From Gemmatimonadota bacterium (GTDB lineage: Bacteria; Latescibacterota; UBA2968; UBA8231), in assembly GCA_028875335.1 (NCBI GenBank), contig JAPPEF010000235.1:1-48356 (forward strand): a stretch of 48,356 bases of DNA, read 5' to 3'. The position numbers were made by a program, and so were the translations under genes. Positions 1-7,699 of the stretch are shown in pieces; within the stretch, counting starts at the first letter, position 1, and each line of letters opens with the position of its first letter. Under the pieces are notes generated by a model that was given only the letters and a program-made list of their open reading frames with translations, ran no database searches and was not told where the DNA came from.

Positions 1-218
1 CCATCATCCTCGTCGTCGGCGTCTTTGCCGCCATCTGGTTGGTCAATCTGGCGGCCAAGCCGCTGGGCGCGCTCTTGGGCTACGCCGTGGGCGTGGCGCG
101 CGATGAGAAGCCCACCGACGACAACCTGCTGGCACGCGACGACGAAGCTGGACACTTAGCTCGACTCTTCCTCTACGTTGCCGACAAAGGCCAGCGCACG
201 CCTGAAAGCACAGAGTAG
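1..218 (+). CDS. C-terminal fragment of a membrane protein (partial)
   Basis: An open frame enters from the left edge (first full codon at position 3) and ends at TAG 216-218. The visible 71 residues start with a hydrophobic stretch (IILVVGVFAAIWLVNLAAK) that looks like one transmembrane helix. It is followed by a small-residue patch and a polar, acidic tail ending RTPESTE. This fits the last membrane segment and cytoplasmic end of an inner-membrane protein. The family cannot be recognised from this piece. The MFS gene starts 48 bases further on, so the two may be co-transcribed. Confidence 0.6.
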   Translation, partial: IILVVGVFAAIWLVNLAAKPLGALLGYAVGVARDEKPTDDNLLARDDEAGHLARLFLYVADKGQRTPESTE

Positions 219-266
219 ATTGCGCAGCGGGACTAGCGAGTGCTTGGCGATTGAGGTCTAGGGAAC

Positions 267-1574
267 ATGGCGCAACAAAGAGTACTAATTCCGCGCTCGC
301 TTATGGCGCTGTTCTGCACGGTCCTGCAGGTCTGTTTTGGGACGGTGTACGCGTGGAGTTTCTTTCAGACGCTCTTGGTGCGGCAATTGGGTTGGTCGTT
401 CACGGAAACGGCTTGGGCTTTCAGCCTGACGATCCTTTCGCTCGGCACTTCGGCGGCTTGGGCGGGCGCGCTACTGCCGAAGGTCGGGCCGCGGCGCTTG
501 GCCGTGACCGGCAGCGTCATGTTTTCGGGCGGCTATATGCTGGCGAGTTTGGCGCTAAAGTGGGACATGCTCGCGCTGTTCTACGTGGGGTACGGCGTCA
601 TCGGAGGAGCGGGGATCGGACTAGGTTACGTCACGCCCGTGGCGACGGTGGCCAAGTGGTTCCCAGACAAGAAAGGCTTGGCGACCGGCATCGTCGTGAT
701 GGGGTTCGGGGTGGGTGCCTTTCTGTTGAGCAAGGGTTTGGCACCTCTGCTCGTATCCCACCTAGCAGGCGATCTGGCCGATGTCTTCTTCGGGCTCGGG
801 GTAATCTTCGCCTGTGTCCTAATCCCCTGCAGCTTGCTGTTGAGCAATCCCCCTGCCACTGAAGCGGTTGCCGAACAAACGCCCGCCGACGAGTCCGACT
901 CGGCAGTACCGTATCTGCGCTCTTCTGAGTTCGCCCTCATGTGGATTGTCTTCTTCTTCAATATTGCCGCTGGCATCTCCGTCATCAGCTTTCAGTCGGA
1001 ACTTCTCCAAGAAGTCTGGGGCCTAGCCGATCCAACCGTAGAACCAGCCACGCTAGCCGAGTATGGGGCCACGCTGATCGCCGTCAGTTCGCTGTGTAAT
1101 GGCGTGGGCCGACTGTTTTGGGGCTTGCTCTCAGATCGGCTGGGGCGCGTCAAGGTCTTCAGAATCCTGCTCGCCAGTCAGATGGTCGTGTTTGGCGTGT
1201 TGATGACCGAGCGCAATCCCTATGTCTTTTCGATCCTCGTTTGTTACATCCTCTTGTGCTTTGGCGGCGGCTTTGCTACCATGCCCTCTTTTGTGCTCGA
1301 TGTTTTTGGGCCGCAAAAGATGTCGACGATCTACGGGACCATTTTGACGGCTTGGGCGGCGGCGGGAATTTGCGGGCCGCTGTACGTGGGATATCTCAAG
1401 GATCAATACCCCGACCGAGCCTTTATCTATTGCTTCCTAATTGGCATTCTGATGCTTGGGCTTGGCTACGTATTCTCTTATTTGCTAAGCGACGATCGCA
1501 TTCGCCTCCGCCGGCCGACCTTGGAGGATACGCTGCGCCAGTATGGTATTTTACCCGTGGGGCAAAGTAGCTAA
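267..1574 (+). CDS. MFS transporter, OFA (oxalate/formate antiporter) type
   Basis: The 435-residue product is a typical major-facilitator protein with about 12 hydrophobic segments and a polar central loop near residues 195-215 (acidic, with TPADESDS). The N-terminal helix motif CFGTVYAWSFF is characteristic of the OFA group, as is the loop GPRRLAVTGSVMFSGGYML. A second-half loop, LLSDRLGRVKVFR, matches the MFS loop signature. OFA members exchange small carboxylates across the inner membrane, but the substrate here cannot be read from sequence. ATG 267 has only a weak upstream purine stretch (AGGGAAC). The PhyH-like oxygenase gene begins 45 bases downstream on the same strand, so import and oxidation of one compound is a reasonable inference. 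Confidence 0.88.
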   Translation: MAQQRVLIPRSLMALFCTVLQVCFGTVYAWSFFQTLLVRQLGWSFTETAWAFSLTILSLGTSAAWAGALLPKVGPRRLAVTGSVMFSGGYMLASLALKWDMLALFYVGYGVIGGAGIGLGYVTPVATVAKWFPDKKGLATGIVVMGFGVGAFLLSKGLAPLLVSHLAGDLADVFFGLGVIFACVLIPCSLLLSNPPATEAVAEQTPADESDSAVPYLRSSEFALMWIVFFFNIAAGISVISFQSELLQEVWGLADPTVEPATLAEYGATLIAVSSLCNGVGRLFWGLLSDRLGRVKVFRILLASQMVVFGVLMTERNPYVFSILVCYILLCFGGGFATMPSFVLDVFGPQKMSTIYGTILTAWAAAGICGPLYVGYLKDQYPDRAFIYCFLIGILMLGLGYVFSYLLSDDRIRLRRPTLEDTLRQYGILPVGQSS

Positions 1575-1619
1575 ATCACCCTATCAGTCGAATACAATAA
1601 ACACGTGGAGATTTTAAAA

Positions 1620-2453
1620 ATGGATGAGGAACAGCGCTTCGCTTTTGACACGTGGGGTTTCCTCACGGTGGAAGATGCAATCACCCCCGAACAGGTTGCG
1701 GACCTCAAGGTCACCGTCGATGCAAAAGGCCCAGAACTTCACTCGCAGCACGCGGACCGCGGCGGCTTCTGGTCGCAAACTTTCGTCGATTTACTGGACG
1801 TGCCGGTGATTTCGAAAATCCTAGCAGAGATCTACGGCGGCCAACAGCCCGGGGAACTCCCGCCCTTCCGCATCGACCATATCAACGTGCACACGCACGG
1901 CACCTTCAACAAAAATCTCGCCGGAGGGACCATCCACGGTGGCAACGGACGCTTGCTAGATCCCAATCGGCCGCACGAGCTAATCACGCATTACTTCGAA
2001 CGCGATCCCGCAAGCGGGACGTTTTCCAACGGTCTAGTCACCGTGGCGTACGAGCTGGAGGACACCGTTTGCAACGGGGGTGGATTCGGCTGTTTGGCGG
2101 GATCGCACAAGGGGCATTATCCCGTCCCGGAGGCGTGGATCGATTTGTCCAAGGGCGTGCATCCAATGGTCACGCGCGTGCCGGCCCGCGCTGGCACCGC
2201 CATTATCTTCACCGAGGCCCTGTGTCACGTCACCCTGCCGTGGACGGCACCGAGCACGCGGACCACGCTCTTTTACAAATATATGGAACGCGGGGAGACC
2301 TATTCCGGCCCAGATAATTTTTTCAGCCCAACGGACGCCGATCAATGGGAAGGCGTGGACGAGCGCAAACGCTCGATCCTCGCTCCCCCACCGCAGGCAT
2401 TCGTCGAGCGCAAGGCGGAACTAGCTAAAAAGAAATCAGCGTACCCCACTTAG
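1620..2453 (+). CDS. Phytanoyl-CoA dioxygenase (PhyH) family protein with HGG in place of HxD
   Basis: The 277-residue protein has the PhyH-like non-heme iron/2-oxoglutarate oxygenase pattern. An early helix reads FDTWGFLTVEDAITPEQV, the central strand is GLVTVAYELEDT, and the family signature GGFGCLAGSHKGHYPVP lies near residues 153-170. A late His (H203 in ALCHVTLPW) and a late Arg (R214) could bind iron and 2-oxoglutarate. Where many family members have H-x-D, the likely first ligand site reads H106-G-G, so the third metal ligand is unclear. I chose ATG 1620 because GGAG at 1607-1610 gives normal ribosome-binding spacing; GTG 1605 in the same frame would lie inside that site. It probably hydroxylates a small organic molecule. 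It is cytoplasmic, with no signal peptide. Confidence 0.82.
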   Translation: MDEEQRFAFDTWGFLTVEDAITPEQVADLKVTVDAKGPELHSQHADRGGFWSQTFVDLLDVPVISKILAEIYGGQQPGELPPFRIDHINVHTHGTFNKNLAGGTIHGGNGRLLDPNRPHELITHYFERDPASGTFSNGLVTVAYELEDTVCNGGGFGCLAGSHKGHYPVPEAWIDLSKGVHPMVTRVPARAGTAIIFTEALCHVTLPWTAPSTRTTLFYKYMERGETYSGPDNFFSPTDADQWEGVDERKRSILAPPPQAFVERKAELAKKKSAYPT

Positions 2454-2528
2454 CGGGTAACGCAGATTGGGAATCCATCGCATAACGTCCTCAAGGCGTC
2501 AGCAAGCTCAACGATACACTTCAGCTTT

Positions 2529-2750
2529 CTAGGCTGCATATGCGATGACTTCGAGTTCAGCGGCTTCATCCGTCCGCTCAAGTAAATTCTCAATCTTTTT
2601 CATGACCGGATCTTCAATGGAGAACTCCGTGCAATTGGTGCATTCCAGCACAGGTAGCTTCTTGATAACGACGATACTAGTTGGACCAAGGCAGAAGGGA
2701 AGGTCTGAAACAGTCGGCTCCAAGCGTCCTCCGCAGGCATGACACTTCAT
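2529..2750 (-). CDS. YgiT-type zinc-finger protein (MqsA N-terminal-like, no HTH)
   Basis: The 73-residue protein carries two CxxC pairs (C3-x2-C6 in MKCHACGG and C37-x2-C40 in LECTNC) about 30 residues apart, the zinc-binding layout of YgiT/MqsA N-terminal domains. The short helical tail (MKKIENLLERTDEAAELEVIAYA) is too small for the helix-turn-helix found in full-length MqsA. The start is ATG 2748-2750, behind a GGAGGG ribosome site. This ATG overlaps the stop of the upstream DUF4258 gene as ATGA, so translation is probably coupled. In many genomes this DUF4258 plus YgiT pair is annotated as a putative toxin-antitoxin module, and this protein would be the antitoxin-like partner. Confidence 0.8.
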   Translation of the reverse strand: MKCHACGGRLEPTVSDLPFCLGPTSIVVIKKLPVLECTNCTEFSIEDPVMKKIENLLERTDEAAELEVIAYAA

Positions 2751-3094
2751 GGTGATACCCTCCGTGTTTTTAAGTCTGGCAACCATTCTAGAGTACTTGG
2801 TCGGTATGTGGTCACGATCCGGACGTTTTTGTCTTCTACATCCGTCGCGAAGAGAATATGATAACATTCTCCTGCGTGTTCCGTGTATATCAAGTAACTT
2901 GGTAGGTATTTGTCGTCTGGATACGACTCAATGATTTCATAGGAGTGTACAGAATCTACAATCGATTTTCTATTGATACTCTTGGTTCTAAGTCTCATAT
3001 TCACATGATACGTCCAGACTATCCTATCATTTTGAACACAACGCCGGATAAATGCTAGCGGCTCTGAGGGAAATAAACGACCTATATCTGTCAC
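2747..3094 (-). CDS. DUF4258 family protein (putative toxin partner)
   Basis: The 115-residue protein shows the DUF4258 pattern: an early helix followed by WTYHVNMRLRTKSINRKSIVDSV, then IIESYPDD, then a beta-rich core (SYLIYTEHAGECYHILFATD) and the end VRIVTTYRPSTLEW. Conserved His and Arg residues near residues 30-34 are typical of the family, but its biochemical activity is not established. I take the GTG start at 3092-3094 because GGAAAGG lies five bases upstream. Its stop overlaps the start of the zinc-finger gene. Composition is more AT-rich than the neighbours, and a MITE-like element lies 0.5 kb away, which fits a mobile accessory pair. Confidence 0.8.
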   Translation of the reverse strand: MTDIGRLFPSEPLAFIRRCVQNDRIVWTYHVNMRLRTKSINRKSIVDSVHSYEIIESYPDDKYLPSYLIYTEHAGECYHILFATDVEDKNVRIVTTYRPSTLEWLPDLKTRRVSP

Positions 3095-3142
3095 ACGACG
3101 ACCTTTCCATCAGAACTTTTTACTACAGCACCCGATTTTACC

Positions 3143-3502
3143 TCAGAATATGCTCAGCAAGTTCTGAAGGGCGTCCTTACCGAACCAAGCACCCTGTGCA
3201 GCAGCAGTAAGCGCAGCATAAGGATCTTGGGGTCGTTTAACGGCGAAGGAGGGTACGGATGGTGGAGGAGCGGCATACGAAGAAAAGGCAGGAGTTGAAT
3301 CATCTGATTCATCAACGACAGAATCCGCACCCTGTACACCGTTATTATCGGCTCGGTCTTCAGATTGAGGGTCGGGCTGGCCAAACCGCTCGGCCAGTAC
3401 CAAGGCCCCCAAGTCACGTGGTGTACGCACAGCTCGGGCTTGGCCGTCTACCTCTCTTTTTAGGCCATATTTCCGTCCTACGTATGGCAGCGGAACCGCC
3501 AA
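3143..3502 (-). CDS. Hypothetical protein, low confidence
   Basis: The frame encodes up to 119 residues from a TTG codon (3500-3502) with no clear ribosome-binding site. The sequence is low-complexity and polar in the middle (SVVDESDDSTPAFSSYAAPPPSVPS) and ends in a short hydrophobic helix, QGAWFGKDALQNLLSIF. I recognise no family. It may be the remains of a gene cut by the rearrangements that brought in the nearby MITE-like element, or a true small gene with a start further upstream in another frame. The stretch is more AT-rich than the surrounding core genes. Confidence 0.3.
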   Translation of the reverse strand: MAVPLPYVGRKYGLKREVDGQARAVRTPRDLGALVLAERFGQPDPQSEDRADNNGVQGADSVVDESDDSTPAFSSYAAPPPSVPSFAVKRPQDPYAALTAAAQGAWFGKDALQNLLSIF

Positions 3503-3602
3503 CGGTTGCTAAGGCACATAAAACAAGAATAAGTTCCACTACATATTCCCCTCCACTTCTTGGGATTGAGCCTTATGTACGAAAAAAGGTCTAAAAAGAT
3601 AA

Positions 3603-3705
3603 CTGATGTTACGCAGTCTTCCAGAAAATTCTCAATTTCACCCCAATATCTTGGATCAACAGGCTTTGACAAACCACAAGATAGAGAGCTACTGCGTAAC
3701 GTCAG
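3603..3705. mobile_element. MITE-like element, 103 bp, 15-bp inverted ends, 7-bp target duplication
   Basis: The left end CTGATGTTACGCAGT (3603-3617) and right end ACTGCGTAACGTCAG (3691-3705) are inverted copies with one mismatch. The element is flanked by an exact direct repeat AAGATAA (3596-3602 and 3706-3712), as expected for a target-site duplication. The interior has no complete gene. On the minus strand it reads DPRYWGEIENFLEDCVTS up to and through one end, which might be the residue of a parental transposase C-terminus. A third copy of the end sequence (CTGACGTTACGCAGT) occurs alone at 39433-39447. The parent insertion-sequence family was not identified. Confidence 0.75.
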
Positions 3706-3725
3706 AAGATAAGTTCTATCGCACC

Positions 3726-4904
3726 TCACGCCACCGTTTGAAACCGCTCCCACGCCTCGCCAGCGGCAGCCGCTTGGCGCTCCAACTCGCTGCGCCAACC
3801 CACGACCTCCCCCGCTTTGATGCGTTGGATATCAAACCCAGCGTACCGATCTTCGAGCGTATCCCCTAACTTCTGAGTCTCAGCCCAACGGTCCCACGCC
3901 GTCTGCATCCACTCGTACGGCAACGCCTCTCGCACCGCAGGATCGAGCTGCCAAGCACTGCGCGCATCCGCCACTGACGGCTCTCCAGTAAACGGACCCG
4001 ACCACTTCGACCAGCCGATGGACAAGGTGTTGCGCTCGCGCTCGGGGACGGTGTGCCCGGTGTGGATCGTGACCCCATTGCGGATGAGGGCTTCCCCAGG
4101 CTTGAGCCGAATCGACACTTGGCCCGGCAACGGATCCTTCCTATTCCAACTAGGCGTGTACGGCACCCCTTGGTCCTTCATCGATTGCGGCAAGAGCACA
4201 TCGTGCTCAAACGGCGTGCGCCAGCGCTCGTGGCTGCCGGGGATGAGTTCGTGGCACTCGTCGTCCACCAGCGCCAAGAACATGCTCACGCCGTTCCGCT
4301 TGGTGAGCGACTTGGCATTATTGGCGCGGATTTCTGCCCAGCGGACTTTTTCGACTTCCTCGGAATAATCCTCCGGGCTTTCCCCTCGGTTGTCCCGCTG
4401 GGAAAAATAGGGTTTGCCCTCGCCCCACCACGTCACGTCGCGGTGCCAACTAGGCCCATTCTCGTGGTGCCGGGGATTGCACCACAGCAGCAGACCACTC
4501 AGCGACATATCTTCAGGTCCAAGCCCATCGCACCACGAGGCGACGAAATTGAGGAAATCGTCCGAGCCGTGGAACTCGGCAAAGCAAGGCTCCTCAAAGG
4601 CGGGATGGACGAGGCCCCGAATCGCCCACGGCTCATTGCCGCCCGCGCGATGCACGTAGCCCTTTGAGCAGTCGATCTTGCTGTAACCATGCTCGGGTGC
4701 GCAGGCCTCGGTGATGCGGCGGCCGGCCTCGCGGAGTACGGGGATCCAAGGATTATCGACAAAATCGGTGATGATGACGAAGCCATGCTCTCGCAAGTGT
4801 TCCAACCGCTCGGGCGTGGCCCCAGGAGCGGCGAGTTCGGGCTTGGAGTCGGCAAAAGCTGTGGCGCGGTAGGTCTCCTTCGCCGGAGATTGATCGGTAG
4901 TCAT
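3726..4904 (-). CDS. Phytanoyl-CoA dioxygenase (PhyH) family oxygenase
   Basis: This 392-residue protein is a canonical member of the iron/2-oxoglutarate PhyH superfamily. H154 and D156 form the H-x-D facial-triad start in NGPSWHRDVTWW, and a late His (H281 or H284 in IHTGHTVPERER) completes it. R291 in the following RNTLSIGW is placed to hold 2-oxoglutarate. The core strand VSMFLALVDDECHELIPGSHERW matches the usual region before the last ligand. ATG 4902-4904 follows GAGGGGG with good spacing. No signal peptide is visible, so it should be cytoplasmic. The substrate is unknown. Its length and motifs differ from the 277-residue PhyH protein at the left end, so the two are not recent duplicates. 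Confidence 0.87.
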   Translation of the reverse strand: MTTDQSPAKETYRATAFADSKPELAAPGATPERLEHLREHGFVIITDFVDNPWIPVLREAGRRITEACAPEHGYSKIDCSKGYVHRAGGNEPWAIRGLVHPAFEEPCFAEFHGSDDFLNFVASWCDGLGPEDMSLSGLLLWCNPRHHENGPSWHRDVTWWGEGKPYFSQRDNRGESPEDYSEEVEKVRWAEIRANNAKSLTKRNGVSMFLALVDDECHELIPGSHERWRTPFEHDVLLPQSMKDQGVPYTPSWNRKDPLPGQVSIRLKPGEALIRNGVTIHTGHTVPERERNTLSIGWSKWSGPFTGEPSVADARSAWQLDPAVREALPYEWMQTAWDRWAETQKLGDTLEDRYAGFDIQRIKAGEVVGWRSELERQAAAAGEAWERFQTVA

Positions 4905-5046
4905 TTTGCACCCCCTCTTTCGGCGGATGGGAAGGTTGGCCCTGTTGTCGGGGTTAAGCTACGTTTGGCCTCATTAGCTTGTCAATAAATTTTAACTACT
5001 GGAAGTTTTTTCGATAACTTAGATATATCAACGCAAAGGCAATGGA

Positions 5047-6489
5047 ATGCACAAAATCGTCTCGCTATTTCTCCTAGTGCTATGCAGCGCGCCGCTCCAC
5101 AGCGACGAGGTTTTGCACCGGGCAGCCGTGGAGACCATGGTCAAAGCGACGCGCTATTTTCGCGGCCAAGTGGCCACTAACGGCGGCTATCTCTGGCTTT
5201 ACCAAAGCGATTTTACCCGGCGCGAAGGAGAAGGTATCGCGTCGCCGACCACCATCTGGGTCCAGCCCCCGGGCACCCCATCGGTAGGCATGGCGTTCCT
5301 CCAAGCCTACGACGCTACCGGCGACACCCTCTTTCTCAACGGCGCAGTCGAGGCAGCGCAAGCCCTAGTCTGGGGACAACTGGCCTCGGGCGGTTGGGAT
5401 TACCGGATCGACTTTGACCCAGAGAAGAGCAAAAACTGGCACTACCGGCGCGATGTCGAACAAGGCGACCGCACAACCGGAGAGCGCCGCAACCGCACCA
5501 CCTTGGACGACGACAATACGCAGAGCGCCCTGCGCTTGCTCATGCAGGTCGATCAGCGCCTCGATTTTGCCAATGCGGATCTACACCACGCCGTCCTCTA
5601 TGGACTAGAGTCCCTGCTCAAAGCCCAATACCCCAACGGTGCCTGGCCCCAGCGCTACAGCGAATGGGCCGATCCCAGCCAATTCCCCGTCAAAAAGGCG
5701 CGCTATCCAGCGACTTGGTCCCGCCAGTATCCCAAACAGCGCTACCTCGCGTACTACACCTTTAACGACAACGCCATCGCCGACGTCATCGAAACCATGA
5801 TCGAGGCGCACAAAATCTACGGCGACGAGCGCTGGCGTCGCGCGGCCGAACAAGGCGGCGATTTCATTATCCTAGCCCAGATGCCCGATCCGCAGCCAGC
5901 TTGGGCGCAGCAGTACAATTTGGCGATGGAGCCGGCTTGGGCGCGCAGATTTGAACCGCCCGCCATCACCGGCGGCGAGAGTTTTGGCGTAATGCAAATC
6001 CTGTTGGAACTCTATCTCGCATACGGCGAGCCGCGCTTTCTCGAACCTATTCCCCGCGCCCTAGCCTGGGCTAAAGCCGCGCAATTGCCCGATGGGCGCA
6101 TGGCCCGGTTCTACGAATTGCAGACCAACCGGCCGCTCTACTTTACCAAAGAATACGCGCTCACCTACAGCGATACAGACCTGCCGACACACTATGCCTT
6201 TAAAGTGGGCAACCGCACGGACCGCATTGAAAGCCTGTACCAGCGCATCCTCGCAGAAGGTCGCGAAACCATCCTCGCCGAACGCGCCCAAGTGCGCCCA
6301 GTCGCTGCGGAACGAATCCAAGCCATTATCGACGCCCTCGACGCAGAGGGGCGCTGGCTAGAAGAAGGTCGTCTGCGCAACCCCAAAGACCGCCGTGTAC
6401 CCATCGTCGCCCAAGTCATCTCCTGCCGCACCTTCAACCGCAACTTCACTCTCCTATCTCAATACGTGGCCAGCCGGAATCGACCGTGA
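5047..6489 (+). CDS. Secreted pectate lyase, PL10-type (pectic acid lyase family)
   Basis: The 480-residue protein starts with a signal peptide (MHKIVSLFLLVLCSAPLHS). It carries the alpha/alpha-toroid motifs of the pectic acid lyase family: TLDDDNTQSALRLL (from residue 152), AQYPNGAWPQRY (about 193-204) and YTFNDNAIADVI (about 237-248). These correspond to the family's D-N-x-A-T, Q-Y-P-N-G-G-W-P-Q and F-N-D-x-A blocks that line the substrate groove. Such enzymes cleave polygalacturonate by calcium-assisted beta-elimination, and export implies use on external polysaccharide. It has about 120 extra C-terminal residues, mostly charged helix. Start ATG 5047 follows AAGG. It is preceded by 142 bases without a gene and is followed by the Cache cluster. 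Confidence 0.83.
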   Translation: MHKIVSLFLLVLCSAPLHSDEVLHRAAVETMVKATRYFRGQVATNGGYLWLYQSDFTRREGEGIASPTTIWVQPPGTPSVGMAFLQAYDATGDTLFLNGAVEAAQALVWGQLASGGWDYRIDFDPEKSKNWHYRRDVEQGDRTTGERRNRTTLDDDNTQSALRLLMQVDQRLDFANADLHHAVLYGLESLLKAQYPNGAWPQRYSEWADPSQFPVKKARYPATWSRQYPKQRYLAYYTFNDNAIADVIETMIEAHKIYGDERWRRAAEQGGDFIILAQMPDPQPAWAQQYNLAMEPAWARRFEPPAITGGESFGVMQILLELYLAYGEPRFLEPIPRALAWAKAAQLPDGRMARFYELQTNRPLYFTKEYALTYSDTDLPTHYAFKVGNRTDRIESLYQRILAEGRETILAERAQVRPVAAERIQAIIDALDAEGRWLEEGRLRNPKDRRVPIVAQVISCRTFNRNFTLLSQYVASRNRP

Positions 6490-6544
6490 TGCACGCTGGC
6501 ACTGGCACTGGCGGTGGCTTTTGTTTGGGTCGTATAGAAAACGT

Positions 6545-6618
6545 GTGTTTGTAAAGGGGATAGTATCGGGTGTATCTTATTATTTTATCTCTCACATTTT
6601 CCAATAGAGGGAGCCGTC
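6545..6618 (+). promoter_or_regulatory. Leader of first Cache gene, related to those at 8782 and 11606
   Basis: The AT-rich leader contains GGTGTATCTTATTATTTTAT and CTCACATTTT, in the same order as GGCGTATCTTATTCCATAT and CACATTCTCAC in front of two other Cache genes in the cluster. It ends in a GAGGGAG ribosome-binding site before ATG 6619. Conservation of this non-coding block suggests a shared promoter or regulatory site. The exact -35 and -10 elements could not be assigned. Confidence 0.5.
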
Positions 6619-7632
6619 ATGAAGCGTCTGATCACAGTACTCATTCTAGGGCTAGCCAGCCTCTCGTCCGCCGCGGCCCAAGACCCAGAGCGCCCTAAGG
6701 TAACGGCCAGTGAGGTGGTGGACCGGGAAACATTGAAGGCGTTTGTAGAAACGGGAAAAGAATACCTAGAGGGCATCAGAACTCTTACCGAAACCGCGAA
6801 ACTGCGGGCCATCTTCAGAGCCGAGGGGGATTGGAAATCCGGCTCCACGTTCCTCGTGATACTGCTCAAAAACGGTGCCGTTCTCCTGCACGGGGGCGAT
6901 GCCGCAATAGACAACGAAGTCCTGATTGACGTCGAAGACGGCAAGGGCAAGAAAATCGTGCAAGAACTTATCGCCGCGGCCGGCCGGGGCGGCGACTTTG
7001 TCGAATACTATTGGGACGATCCAGCGGTAGAAGGGGACGCCAATCCCAAGGTAAGCTACGCGGTCGAGTACATCTCTGGTTTATTCGGCAAGCCCCTCGT
7101 CTTGGTCGGAGGCTATTATCAGGATGTGTCCAATGTGGTCACTGGAATACCGAAGATGGCGCGTCCCGCAGTAACGGCCAGTGAGGTGGTGGACCGGGAA
7201 ACCCTGAAGACCTTTGTAAAGGCGGCGGCCCAAATCTATCGAGAGACTATGCTTGACGACTACGGTCAGCTCTCACACGTAAAGAACGCATTTAGGACGG
7301 AGGGAAGCGATTGGAAGTCCGGCTCCGTCTACACCTTCATCATGAGCAACGACGGTTACGTGCTCTTTCACGGAACCGATCCATCCAGGGAAGGCAGAAT
7401 CGCACTGGACTTCGAAGATAGCTATGGCGTCAAAGTCGTAAGACGGATCATAGATGCAGCCATCGCGGGAGGCGGCTATGTCGAGTATCACTACAATGAT
7501 CCGACGGTGGAAGGAGATGAAGCCTTCGGCTCGCCCAAACTGACCTACGCCGAAGGCTTCCGCCTGCCAGACGGGGACCAACTTTTTATCATTTGTGCCG
7601 GCATTTATCTGGACTCCCCTACGGCCGATTGA
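6619..7632 (+). CDS. Secreted double Cache-domain protein, tail lost by frameshift
   Basis: The 337-residue product has a signal peptide (MKRLITVLILGLASLSSAAAQ) and two tandem single-Cache-like units, about residues 30-175 and 190-332. Each begins with TASEVVDRETLK and contains a W-K-S-G-S strand, an LLHGG or LFHGT turn, a D-x-E-D helix start, a G-G-x-x-V-E-Y strand before YWDDP or HYNDP, and a P-K-x-[ST]-Y-A strand. Cache domains bind small ligands in extracytoplasmic sensors, but here there is no transmembrane helix and no output domain. It ends at TGA 7630-7632. The conserved WGQLKSHF tail is still encoded just downstream, but in another frame (7641-7676), so this copy has suffered a recent indel. 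Confidence 0.82.
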   Translation: MKRLITVLILGLASLSSAAAQDPERPKVTASEVVDRETLKAFVETGKEYLEGIRTLTETAKLRAIFRAEGDWKSGSTFLVILLKNGAVLLHGGDAAIDNEVLIDVEDGKGKKIVQELIAAAGRGGDFVEYYWDDPAVEGDANPKVSYAVEYISGLFGKPLVLVGGYYQDVSNVVTGIPKMARPAVTASEVVDRETLKTFVKAAAQIYRETMLDDYGQLSHVKNAFRTEGSDWKSGSVYTFIMSNDGYVLFHGTDPSREGRIALDFEDSYGVKVVRRIIDAAIAGGGYVEYHYNDPTVEGDEAFGSPKLTYAEGFRLPDGDQLFIICAGIYLDSPTAD

Positions 7633-7699
7633 AGGCCGCTTGGGGACAGCTCAAAAGCCACTTCTCAAATCTGTAGTAAACAAAGAAAGGAGAACCGTC

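Noticed and set aside
3478..3798. Frame reading through the MITE-like element
   Set aside because: The apparent coding run crosses the element and both its ends, and extends into the oxygenase gene. At most the DPRYWGEIENFLED part is a relic.
7595..7699. Upstream extension of the Cache gene at 7700
   Set aside because: The extension reads through the displaced tail of the previous gene, while ATG 7700 has a good ribosome site and a proper signal peptide.
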